Source: Neurospora tetrasperma FGSC 2508
Taxonomy: Eukaryota; Ascomycota; Sordariomycetes; Sordariales; Sordariaceae
DNA length: 64,000 nt
Assembly: GCF_000213175.1 (NCBI RefSeq)
Contig: NW_009799179.1
Coordinates: forward strand, 5,114,448-5,178,447
Direction: 5' to 3'
Translations under genes and position numbers: made by a program
Notes under the pieces: generated by a model
Seen by the model: only the letters and a program-made list of their open reading frames with translations
Told to the model about the DNA's origin: nothing
Database searches by the model: none
Shown here: positions 12,648 to 21,554 of the stretch, one piece after another
Layout: every line of letters begins with the position of its first letter
How positions within the stretch are numbered: position 1 is the first letter of the stretch

Positions 12648-13054
12648 CCCCTTCTCTCTCTTTTCCCTTTCAGTTCATTCTTTCCAGTTCCCTTTCCTGC
12701 CCGTCCTCAGCTGCTCCAATCCATCTCAACCCCCCGCCGGCCAAGCAAACGCAAAGTCAACCTACCTCTACTATTCTCACTCTGCTAACTGACCAGCTCG
12801 CCTCCCAAAAGGACGGCAAGCCCTACATTCTGCAACTGACGGCCGGCAAGACCCTTCCCGACCAAAAGGCCCGCGACTACACGGTCGCCTCGTACATCGA
12901 GTTCGCATCCATGGACGACATGCGCTACTACGACAACGAGTGTCTCGCCCATGCTATGCTGAAGGAGATTGGCCCCAGCTTGAACTTGTCGGAGCCGCCC
13001 ACTATCTTGTGTTTTGAGAAGAGCAATCTAGCGGCTGCGCAGTCGGAGCCGTAG
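11624..13054 (+). CDS. Stress-responsive A/B-barrel (Dabb) domain protein, spanning an assembly gap
   Basis: Exon 1 is 11624-11743 (40 residues, MTADKRGPRIHRMTLFKIPD...) and exon 2 is 12812-13054, giving about 120 residues. Dabb proteins are small ferredoxin-like alpha/beta barrels that dimerise; fungal members are mostly uncharacterised. The family pattern is visible: IHRMTLFKI as the first strand, then DGKPYILQLTAG, YIEFASMDDMRYYDNECLAH and a final TILCFE strand. The inferred intron (11744-12811) has donor GTTCGT, branch sequence GCTAAC and acceptor AAAAG. An alternative acceptor at 12795-12796 would add five residues in frame (LASQK). The intron is unusually long for this genome and contains the N gap and a (CT)35 run, so its true length, and whether an exon is hidden in the gap, are unknown. 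Confidence 0.75.
12003..12560. other. Assembly gap (558 N)
   Basis: An uninterrupted run of N, entered from a poly-C tract (11991-12002) and followed by CCT/CT-rich repeat. The flanks suggest that sequencing or assembly failed in a pyrimidine-only low-complexity tract. The gap size may be only an estimate. Confidence 0.98.
12575..12644 (+). repeat. (CT)35 dinucleotide microsatellite
   Basis: A perfect 70 bp CT repeat immediately after the N gap, inside the inferred intron of the Dabb gene. Being all pyrimidine, it could act as an extended polypyrimidine tract for the acceptor about 165 bp downstream. Confidence 0.95.
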
Positions 13055-13582
13055 AGGAGTTCAAGTTCTGGTTTCTGGTTTGGGAGGGTTGAGGCAGGGA
13101 TTATGGGAGGGGAAGGGGAAGGGGAAGGGTCGGGTTACCGAGGTTGATGTCTGAGCTAGAAATATTTGTTTCTTTTCAAGTTAGTTCATTGAGCGTTAGG
13201 AAATCAATGGCTGACGAAGGATACCAGTACATTAGACTACAGTCCACGCAGGTATAATATGACGGACGGATCAAGTATTCCTCTTAGTTCTTCAAGTGCA
13301 ATTGTTCCGCTTACTACTTCATCATCTGACCAATTTACATCAAACGCCCCAACCACTACGCTACTAACCCAAACGTCCTTTGACCAAAAGCACAAAAGTT
13401 ATCTCTCCCTTCTGTTGCAAGTGAGTCTCACTGTTCGTCACGCAGGGCCACTTGATATCGCGACGCGGCTACCAGTGACACGCCTCCCTCTCTGATAAGT
13501 AGAGCTACGTACCTCTAGGTCATACTAGAGGTAGAGGTACGTACGACGCAGTGCAGTTACTTTGGTGAGGATCTCTTCTCCA
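13055..13582. other. Convergent intergenic region
   Basis: This lies between the stop codons of the Dabb gene (+) and the acidic unknown gene (-). It contains three GGGGAA units near 13110-13128 and an inverted repeat at 13507-13542. No coding sequence is supported. Confidence 0.6.
13507..13542. repeat. Inverted repeat with 10 bp arms
   Basis: ACGTACCTCT (13507-13516) and AGAGGTACGT (13533-13542) are exact reverse complements around a 16-base loop. It lies 40 bp beyond the stop codon of the minus-strand gene, in the shared 3' region. Its role is unknown. Confidence 0.7.
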
Positions 13583-14194
13583 TCACTTCCCTTTCCTCTC
13601 CTCCAGAACCTGAACCTTTGGATAGAGCGAATAAGTCGGCTTAAACCTGACAGCCTCTCTATCCGCCACCGTCTTCTGCATATGCTCCCTGACAGCCCTC
13701 ATATCCTTTTCCGTCGTAAGCCCCAGCTTCTTCCTCACGTCGCTCCACACGCCAAACAATTCCGCGATTCTCTCCAGCGCCGCCTCTTCCGTCCACTCAC
13801 GCCGGAATCTCTCCAGACGCTCCTCATACCCCTCCTGCTGCCGGAACTTGCCCAAGCGGAGATCATGCGGATAGGACTCCTCCTCCTGCGGGAACTTGTT
13901 TGCCTGGTCTTCGTGTTTCAGGTTTTCTGCGTAGAGGAGGTTGTCGGTGTTGACCTCTTCGATTTCCTTGTCCAAGAGTTCTTTCAGGCTTTCTCTTGCT
14001 TCGCTTGTCAACAGCTGCTGCTGCTGCATGCGCATCTCATCGTCGTCGTTGTCGTCGTCGTCGTCGCCGCTTTGTTGAACTTTCAGCTTGAGCCACTCTA
14101 GGCCTCGTATCAGCTGGTAGAGAAGGTACCAGTGATATTCGTCGGCGGGGGTTGTGGCCCTTGGTTGTAGCAGATCAAGATTATCTAGTGACAT
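13583..14194 (-). CDS. Hypothetical acidic, Glu/Arg-rich protein
   Basis: An open frame of 203 residues from the ATG at 14194; the frame is open five codons further upstream but without an ATG. I do not recognise a family. The N-terminal part (DEYHWYLLYQLIRGLEWLKL) looks like an amphipathic helix. A very acidic linker (DDDDDNDDDE) and a Gln run follow, then long charged segments (KELLDKEIEEV, EERLERFRREWTEEAALERI) likely to form helices or a coiled coil. No signal peptide or membrane segment is apparent. The composition and codon pattern look coding. Function is not assigned. Confidence 0.6.
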   Translation of the reverse strand: MSLDNLDLLQPRATTPADEYHWYLLYQLIRGLEWLKLKVQQSGDDDDDNDDDEMRMQQQQLLTSEARESLKELLDKEIEEVNTDNLLYAENLKHEDQANKFPQEEESYPHDLRLGKFRQQEGYEERLERFRREWTEEAALERIAELFGVWSDVRKKLGLTTEKDMRAVREHMQKTVADREAVRFKPTYSLYPKVQVLEERKGK

Positions 14195-15062
14195 CTTGAG
14201 CTCTTCCAAGGTTTATGTTGTTTTCTTTGGGAGTTATATGTGAGTTGGAGATTGCGAGGCGAAGGTGAGAAAAATGATGAGGGGGTGCTGTTGAGGCTTG
14301 GATGTCAGCGAGCTGGTGACTAGATATATTATGAATTTTGGGCAACTTAAGGAGACAACAAACAGTGGTGGTTTTGTGGATTGAAGGAGATGGAAGGCTC
14401 TAGACGTCGTCTGCGAGAATACCAAACGGCAAAGACATCTCGGCGGGGAAAGGTTTTCGGTGTTTGCGATGTGACTGAAAATATATCTCTCGCTTGACTT
14501 TCTGTAATCCGATGAGTTGCTGAGATTTCGCTGAAAGGTTTGGCAGGTCTGGACAGCACACAAATGGCCAGGCAGATGGGACTGAAGTGGTTATCACCCA
14601 GTGCTTGTCAGAGAGCCAACACATATTTTTGTTAACTGAAAACATATCGAGACTGAGATTGTTGTTCAGTGTCCCATCACCTAAGTGCTCATCTCATGCT
14701 CCAACCGCTGTTGAAAATCGATTGATAAGTGTAATTATCCACATCAGATACATCGCCAATGACCACTTTTATTAGCCCCTTGTGTTGGTGAAGAAGTGCC
14801 CGTCACGTCCATCCTATAAAGCAAGGGAAAGAGACGGTGGTAGTCACCTGACATTTTTGGAACTGGATAAAACAGGGAAACTTTGGTTTCACTACTCAAA
14901 GAGTTCATGTCGATCTACCTAGGTACATGTGAGAGCCCAACAATGGAATTCGTTGCAACAAGATAACGCAGGACCACAAACACCAATGCCAACGAGATCT
15001 ACTAAGTACAAGAGCTGCTTGACACTTCATGACAATCCATTGTCGACGTATTTCGATTAGGC
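14195..15062. other. Intergenic region
   Basis: No supported gene. It contains the upstream region of the acidic protein gene and the 3' flank of the first 2EXR gene. A CTACCTAGGTAC palindrome-like motif occurs near 14916; similar CCTAGG-centred motifs occur near 3280. Confidence 0.5.
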
Positions 15063-16322
15063 TTAACGCAAGCAAGCAAGAAGTCCCAATGCTGGGCCGT
15101 GCTTTTCTTGATCACCCCATTCGTTTTCCGACAATTCGTTCAAGAACTCCATGGTTAAACCAAATTCAATCACTGCGATGAAAGAATGGCAAGACCCTTC
15201 GCGGAAAGACGAGTCCTCACCCTTAAGACCCTCGGTATAAAACCATGGGAGACGGTCGCCACCTCCCTCGACGTACTTGGAATACACCTCGACATATCGA
15301 CGTCCATCGTACCCATAGAACACCTTTTGGTTATCACTTGGCTCTCTCTTGTCTGTTGGTGTATTCTCCTTAAGCTTGAGTCAATAATCAATGAACCAGA
15401 CAGTGTCCGAGTCCACGAGTTGTTGGATGGTCGAAGTCATTTTGTCGTAGATACTCATAAAACCGAGAACCTTTAATCTATGATCACGAGAATACTCATC
15501 GGTCGCTTCAGGCTCTTGCTCCCAGATCGGGTCGTACTCAAATGCGAGACCATGTTTTCCACCGAATCCGAAGTATTCCCATATCTTTGAGCCAAAGGGG
15601 AAGCCAACTTGGAGCTGAAACCACATGTTTTTTATCTTCCACGATGAAGGCCGCATTATGAAGAGATCTCGATGGGGAAAGACACTGAAATAATGTGGGG
15701 AGGTTGTGACTCGATGATTGGGTCGGTTTGCTTGGTTCGTTCGAGCGGATGACGACGGAGAAGAAGAAACTGGCGCCGATAGAAAGAATCCTGTGGCCGG
15801 TATCAAATCGGTTTCGTGTTCTAATCCTTTATATGGGTCTTCGAGAGCTGGAGTAAGGTGTTGTAGTGCTCGAAGTTGTGGAATGATGAACCTGTATATC
15901 TCAAAGGAATTCAAATACTTCTCTAGGTAGGCCCTCCTCTTGGGATCCCACATCTGGTGCCTGAACACCCTTTCCATTACCGCTCGTGATTCCTTGCAGG
16001 CAGTCCAAAGTCCACCATCAATCATATATGTGGACAGGTTACCAGCAGGTCCGGATGACATGGTTGCAGCCGGAACTCTGATGTGAAGATTGGAATCGCC
16101 AGATTCCAAAGGGATTGGGCCGCAGATCACGTCGCATTCTTTGGGTTCAGAATCTTCCAACTCCCTCTCTTCTATGCAGAAGATATGAACTCCGGGGCGG
16201 TTAAGTGGTCGGATAACAAGGTCCCAAATGTCGTGACGAAGCTCCCAGGGTAACTTGGGAAACGGGTGGAATGTGGTCAGAGGCCCCGTGGTGACGCCGG
16301 GCAGTTGCGAGTGATCTGACAT
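15063..16322 (-). pseudogene. 2EXR-domain protein, copy 1, with an in-frame stop codon
   Basis: The frame from ATG 16322 encodes 313 residues to a TGA at 15381-15383. The same frame then stays open for 105 more residues to a stop at 15063. The N-terminal 2EXR hallmark FHPFPKLPWELRHDIW is present (about residues 18-33), followed by GLWTACKESRAVM. The intact paralogue at 17683-19044 continues straight through this position: copy 2 reads WLIDYRLKPK where copy 1 reads WFIDY-stop-LKLK. Similarity resumes after it (VFYGYDGRRYVEVY against VFHGGDGCQFVEVY) up to the shared ending GLLACL. Copy 1 is therefore most simply a full-length gene of about 419 codons with one nonsense mutation (CGA to TGA). Alternatives are a functional truncated protein or read-through, since TGA followed by C is the leakiest stop. 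The biochemical function of 2EXR proteins is not established. Confidence 0.7.
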
Positions 16323-17682
16323 CCTGAAATAATATCTCTAACAAATGGTAAATCGATGTGAATTCAAGGTGAGTACGATTGTTGGACACTTACGCCCAAG
16401 TATGAAGGGAGGGCTTGTTGAATCGGCAGCCCGGCCCTGTGGATATGAGCCTCACAGAAACGCCGACGCTGAGAAGAAATTTGAAAGCGTGGATGGGGGG
16501 AAGGGGATGAAGAGGAGAGAGGGCAATGGGGAGGATGATGGAGTAATGGAAACAAAGGACTGGCTGGAAAAAAAAATTCTTTAGCATCGAACTACTGCCA
16601 TACTTGCCGTTCAGTTTGTGATGGAAGGTGCACCAGATATCCCCCACCTGCCCGCCTTGCTCGTATTTCGTTTTATTAAGAAGGCACTGCACAGTCGCAG
16701 ATGAGAGGAGAAGGAACTGAACGAAACGGACAAGAATGACCTGAACTTTGGTTCTAGCGACACAGTCACTTTGGAGAGGTCATTGCTACCCATCATTCTT
16801 GGTCGCGGATGTCAATGTAGAGGTAGTCAACGAACTAGATTATACCGACACATTATTGAGCTATTCCATCGCTATACGGTTTTAACTCGCGTTCCAATTG
16901 CATTTCTCACTACTTTTGGCCACGAGGCTGTGCCTAAAATGATCACCGCCGTTATCATATTGCAGCTCAGTTAAACAGCGTTAGTATGCATTATAAGTTC
17001 CGGGCTTCATGCCACTTGGGGGGGGCTATTTGGCTGCGTGAAGCGCACAATCCATATAGGAAATCACACATGACAATGACTGTAACCTATGTGAGAGCCC
17101 ATTCTTCTTGAACCTTCATAACCGCCTCAGCGGCTAGTATTTCACCAATTCCTCTTCCATCGAGTGTCAAAACAGCCTGACTCCTTCGTGACGCAAAAGC
17201 TACAACTGCGAAACACCGAGGTTAAACATCCAATTGACATAGAGCCCGCAATGTAATGTCGCCCTTTGGGCCCAGACCAGTGGATAGAATCCCGACCACC
17301 GGGATTCTGAATTCCAAAGACGACTAATCTATTCTGCTCACATCACACACAGCGCAGCGCCTGACCCCATACACTTTGCTTCCTTTCATTTCCAACTACT
17401 CATCGCTTGATCTTGTGCTCTGTGTTATGTTTGTCAAAACCTACCATACACTACTGAGTATTTGTGAAAGAGGTCAACTAGGAAATATGAAAGAAAGGAA
17501 TTGGGATGACCAACATGTGATTACATTAAACCAGCCAAGTTTTCAGAAACCCGCAAGGAACCCCATGCCAGATGCATAATGTATAACGAAAGATCAAGTG
17601 AAGAGAGACCAGCCAAGAAAAGATATAGCAATCCCCCGTTAGATTCCACAAGCCTTGAAGTGTCCACTGCCGCTATACAAGC
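16323..17682. other. Intergenic region between the two 2EXR genes
   Basis: About 1.4 kb without a supported gene. A perfect inverted repeat (9 bp arms AGAATCCCG/CGGGATTCT, five-base loop) lies at 17286-17308. Just upstream of copy 1's ATG the minus strand reads like an intron end (TTATTTCAG), so a leader intron is possible. Confidence 0.5.
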
Positions 17683-19044
17683 TTAGGGCAGGCAGGCCAG
17701 TAGGCCAATATGCGGAGGATACCTCGAGTAACTTGAATCGACTGATTCGTCGCTGTCGTAGAGATCTCCAAACATGCAAACCTCAAACCCTTTAATAAAC
17801 CAATGGCACGATCCTTGGCTCATGGCTGAGTTTTCACCATCAATGCCCTCGGTGTAATACTCATCAAGATAACGACCGCCACTTTCAACAAACTCGCGAT
17901 ACACTTCTACAAACTGGCACCCATCACCTCCATGAAACACCCTCTGGCTGCTGTCCAGCCTTCCGATGGCTGCGGGTGTATTGTGCTTAGGCTTGAGTCG
18001 GTAGTCAATGAGCCAAATCGTTTTGATCTGCTCATGCTCGGAAAGGTTTGAAACGGCATTGAAGATAATGTCCATGATACCAACGGTACCGTTAGGCAAC
18101 TTGAAGGACCCATCATTAAGCCACGTAGAGTCATTACGCCAAGTAGCGCCCTTTGTCAGCTCTTCGCCCCAGCTTGGATCGTACTCAATGGCAAAACCAT
18201 TCCATCCGCAGAATCCAGGAAAGCCATATTTCTCCGCCCCAAATGGAAACCCGTGTTCAAACGCCTGCCAGTAACCCTCATGAATATGTGGGGTCCAGCT
18301 CGAGGGCCGAATTATGATGAGATCCTGCATTGGAAGCACAGTGACATAACGCGGGGAGGCCGGAGCCTGGCCTGTGGAATGGTCCGCTTTGTCCAGCTCG
18401 CTAGAGGATGGCGGCCAGGGCAATGGAGGTGATGACCAGAAAAATGCCGTTGCCGGTATCGGATGATATGAACGCTCTCCACCGTAGGGGTCAACGGGGG
18501 TGGGTGGCCTTTCGCGAGGCGAACGTGGAGGTCGAGGTGGAGAAGGAGACGAGTCGTCACTGCCAGGTGAAAGAGGAGGAGGAGGAGGCATATCAAAGTC
18601 CATACGATCTAAGAGCGTATCATTCCAAAGTTTCCAGTATGCTGGGTATGCCTTCCTTATCGGATCCCACTTCTGGTGGTTGAACGTATGTTCCATCACT
18701 GCCCGTGACTCTTTGCAGGCGGTCCAAAGTCCGCCATCGACCAAATACGTTGAGGGATTACCGTCGGGTCCGGACGATAAGGTCTTTGCCGGGACTGAAA
18801 TGTGAATGAATTTCTCGCCGATGTCCAAAGGCGGACACGGACGCTCATGATGTAAAGGCACTGAAAGAATACGAGGGCATTGTATATCACATTCCTTTGC
18901 CGTAACATCTTTCGGCCCCCGCAGGTCCAAGCAAAAGATGTGGGCTCCAGGGCGGCCAAGTGGGCGGATAGACTGCTTCCAGATCTCATTGCGTAATTCC
19001 CAGGGTAGCCTCGGAAACGGGTGGAAGGTCGCCAGAGGGGACAT
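17683..19044 (-). CDS. 2EXR-domain protein, copy 2 (intact paralogue)
   Basis: From the ATG at 19044 the frame encodes 453 residues. The 2EXR core is at the N-terminus (FHPFPRLPWELRNEIWKQ, then HIFCLDLRG), followed by GLWTACKESRAVMEH. A Pro/Ser-rich linker (PPPPPLSPGSDDSSPSPP) is longer than in copy 1. The C-terminal half contains IWLIDYRLKPK, EVYREFVESGG and the terminal GLLACLP. It lies head-to-tail with copy 1, so this is a tandem duplication with strong divergence. The codon matching copy 1's start (before SDPSQ, near 19068) is ACG instead of ATG, so the start has moved to an internal ATG or lies in an upstream exon I could not define. The frame is open 51 codons further upstream without an ATG. 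Confidence 0.75.
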   Translation of the reverse strand: MSPLATFHPFPRLPWELRNEIWKQSIRPLGRPGAHIFCLDLRGPKDVTAKECDIQCPRILSVPLHHERPCPPLDIGEKFIHISVPAKTLSSGPDGNPSTYLVDGGLWTACKESRAVMEHTFNHQKWDPIRKAYPAYWKLWNDTLLDRMDFDMPPPPPLSPGSDDSSPSPPRPPRSPRERPPTPVDPYGGERSYHPIPATAFFWSSPPLPWPPSSSELDKADHSTGQAPASPRYVTVLPMQDLIIIRPSSWTPHIHEGYWQAFEHGFPFGAEKYGFPGFCGWNGFAIEYDPSWGEELTKGATWRNDSTWLNDGSFKLPNGTVGIMDIIFNAVSNLSEHEQIKTIWLIDYRLKPKHNTPAAIGRLDSSQRVFHGGDGCQFVEVYREFVESGGRYLDEYYTEGIDGENSAMSQGSCHWFIKGFEVCMFGDLYDSDESVDSSYSRYPPHIGLLACLP

Positions 19045-19895
19045 GGCCGGCTGAGAGGGATCTGACGTATTAACAAACGGTGGCGTGAATCGACGTGACT
19101 TGAAAATGAACGGCAGCTGGGCTCTCAAGCGCAGGCATGGAATGGAGGTATGCTGGAATAGTTGGCTTCTTTGGAGTGAACCTCCAAAACGCTGCAAGAC
19201 GGGTGAATCGAGGCGTGGATGGAGGGAGAGAGAATGACGAGAAGGGCGAAGGGCTCAATATCAGAAGAGTAAAACTTTTCACCACTGGCTGCATCGTCAT
19301 TTGGAAAACGGAAGGTGCGGCCGGTTAAACCTCACCTACCTCCACTACAATTGCATGATATTTCATGAATTGCAGTGGCCATTGAGGTACTCACTTTGTC
19401 AGAGTGCCGTTCCTTCCTCAGGGTTGGGATCTCAAGGAAGGAACAGCCATGGCCCTTCTGCATCCAGTCAAGAGATATTCCCTTGATAGCAACAGGAAAG
19501 AGGGTATCCAACCCCTGAACCCACTGTCCTGACCGCCCTGGATATGCTCTCTTCCACTTTCCTTGCTGCCCATGGTTTGCTGAACAGGCGCGTTCGTTTT
19601 GATGTTGTCGTTTTCACTTTTTCGCCGCCCCTGACATTGCCTTTAACTTTACGTACGTCTGCCTTCATGATCATGTTGGTAGAACATCGTGTTGGTGACA
19701 AACCAGCTATCGAGGTATTATAAGTTGTTTCAAGACCGATGGTGATAGTGGAGACCACTCTGACCGTGCATTTGTCCAACCGTACATCCTAGGGTATCAA
19801 ATCCGTTACATTGCTCTTCTCATTTCGACGCTCGTCCATGTGAAAACTCGTGAAAAGGACAAGCCCGAGATGCCTGTCTGCCATAGACCGACACT
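19045..19895. other. Intergenic region
   Basis: No supported gene. It holds the upstream region of 2EXR copy 2 (a 5' exon may be hidden at 19070-19300) and the 3' flank of the exosome subunit gene. Confidence 0.45.
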
Positions 19896-20969
19896 CTACT
19901 TCGACGCCTCCTTCACCTCCTGCCACCTCCCCTCAGCAACACCAATGAACCCCCTCATCAGCTCTCTTCCAATCACCGTACCGCCATGCTTCTCAATGCT
20001 CTTCACCTTCGTCTCTTCCCCACTGCAGTCCACCACCACGGTGACCGTCTCCTTGCACAAGCTCTCCTCCAACCTATCCGGATCCAGCAAGATCCAGTGC
20101 CTGCTTTTCCTCTCTGCCGAGGTGCCCGAATCCTCTCCATGCTCCTTCTCCAGGAACACCGTCGCAGTGCAGGCAACCGGCAGTCCACGCACACCTAGCG
20201 CCATCTTCGCCTCCTCGCTCCGCGAGCACACCACCGCCTCGCGATCCGGATCCCACCGCGCCTGCGGCAGCTTCGTGTCGCGCAGCGCCGCCATGACAGC
20301 TGTCCAGGCTGCGTCGAAGGGGTTTCCGTCGAAGGAGACGAACAGTAGGTCGATGTAGAGGACCCAGTAGGCCTTGAGCTCCGGTTTCCTTTCCTCCTCT
20401 TCTTCTTCCTCTTCCTGTGCCTCATCCACCTCCATCGCGCCCTCCTCCCTGGTCTCCTTAGGCGGAGTGTACCACACCCTCAAGCCCTTGGGATCCACTA
20501 CTTTGCAGCTGTGCAGAAGCGAGTAGATGCGCGTGCTGAGCGTCTGCGCCAGCGTCGTGGGTGGCACGCCGGGGAGGAACTGCGGCGCGCAGCCGGTGGC
20601 TAGCTCGATGTTGGGGACCAGGAGGTCGTAGTCCTTTAGCTCATCGACATCGGCGCTGTCGTCATTATCTTCTTCGCCGTATGAAAGCTCCCGCGGCCGG
20701 TACTGGGGGATGTTGGTGACGGGAAGGATCTCGGCGCGCACGCCGCAGACGACCGTGGTGTCGCCGGTGCGGACGAGTGCGCTACCGTTGGCGTGGGCGA
20801 GCGAGGAGGTGTGGATGTGAACGGGGCGAGCCTCGTGCGGGGCGCGGCCGTTGGTACGGCAGGGGTTTTCGGGGTCGGTGAGGTTCGTGAGAAGGTACGG
20901 GTGAGGCGAGAGCTTGGCGAAGGTTGGTCGCGAGAAGCTCAGCGAGGGAGCTGGAACTGTAGCGGCCAT
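19896..20969 (-). CDS. RRP43: Exosome complex ring subunit Rrp43 (RNase PH-like)
   Basis: A single-exon gene of 357 residues. Rrp43 (EXOSC8 in animals) is one of the six RNase PH-type proteins forming the catalytically inert ring of the RNA exosome, in nucleus and cytoplasm. The RNase PH fold pattern is clear: CRTNGRAPHEARPVHI, then a GSALVRTGDTTVVCGVRAEI strand pair (about residues 62-81), LLVPNIELATGCAPQF, a WVLYIDLLFVSFDGNPFDAAW segment and a C-terminal VDCSGEE/GRELM block. The phosphorolytic active-site signature is not obvious, as expected for ring subunits. An acidic insertion (EEEEEEEERKPE) precedes the central strand. The ATG at 20969 is followed by the expected N-terminus. Rrp43 fits better than Rrp42 or Rrp45 by its FAKLSPHPYL leader, but this was judged by eye. 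Confidence 0.88.
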   Translation of the reverse strand: MAATVPAPSLSFSRPTFAKLSPHPYLLTNLTDPENPCRTNGRAPHEARPVHIHTSSLAHANGSALVRTGDTTVVCGVRAEILPVTNIPQYRPRELSYGEEDNDDSADVDELKDYDLLVPNIELATGCAPQFLPGVPPTTLAQTLSTRIYSLLHSCKVVDPKGLRVWYTPPKETREEGAMEVDEAQEEEEEEEERKPELKAYWVLYIDLLFVSFDGNPFDAAWTAVMAALRDTKLPQARWDPDREAVVCSRSEEAKMALGVRGLPVACTATVFLEKEHGEDSGTSAERKSRHWILLDPDRLEESLCKETVTVVVDCSGEETKVKSIEKHGGTVIGRELMRGFIGVAEGRWQEVKEASK

Positions 20970-21554
20970 TGTGACGGCTTGGTTTCTGATGTTTGGTGAT
21001 TTGGGGTTGTTATGGTGCCTGATATGATTCCGATTTGTTATATGTCAGATTCAACCGTTGTCGAGTTGCAAACTGGCTGTACCAAGCTTGAAGTGGTGTT
21101 GTTTGATGAAGGCTGCAAATTGTTTTGGAGGTTGTTGTTTGGGAAATTTCCTCCAACCTGAAAGGCTATCAGCCTTGGTGGGGTTTGTGGTTGCACGGCA
21201 GCTAGGATCGACCAATACACCCCCCTGTACCAGGCTGCTTTGGGCAGCTGGATCCATGCAAAGCAAGTGCGCGCTGAGAAACCGCCTGACAGCCGCTGAA
21301 TTAGCAACCTAGCGTGGCCTTTCAGGGCACTTCTACTTCCTGCAGGTGTCACCCGCGGACATGGATCCAACATAGGCCAGTAAGTCCCCTCGGTCAGGTC
21401 GTTCCACTGCATCAGCTCCAACCAGTTTCTTTTTACCCGCACGATGAAACACGACAACTTATAATTCTTACAATCTGCAATCACATCCAGCATGTCATAT
21501 ATCCTACGTATCATATCATCATATACAATGGTAGTTCCCTTGCGCCCAAGTTAT
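20970..21554. other. Intergenic region
   Basis: Upstream region of RRP43 and 3' flank of the hydrolase gene. No supported gene is seen. Confidence 0.5.

Noticed and set aside
15324-15400. Intron that could remove the TGA in 2EXR copy 1
   Set aside because: The only GT...AG pair around the stop encloses about 25 bases, too short to splice, and the removed residues are conserved in the intact paralogue.
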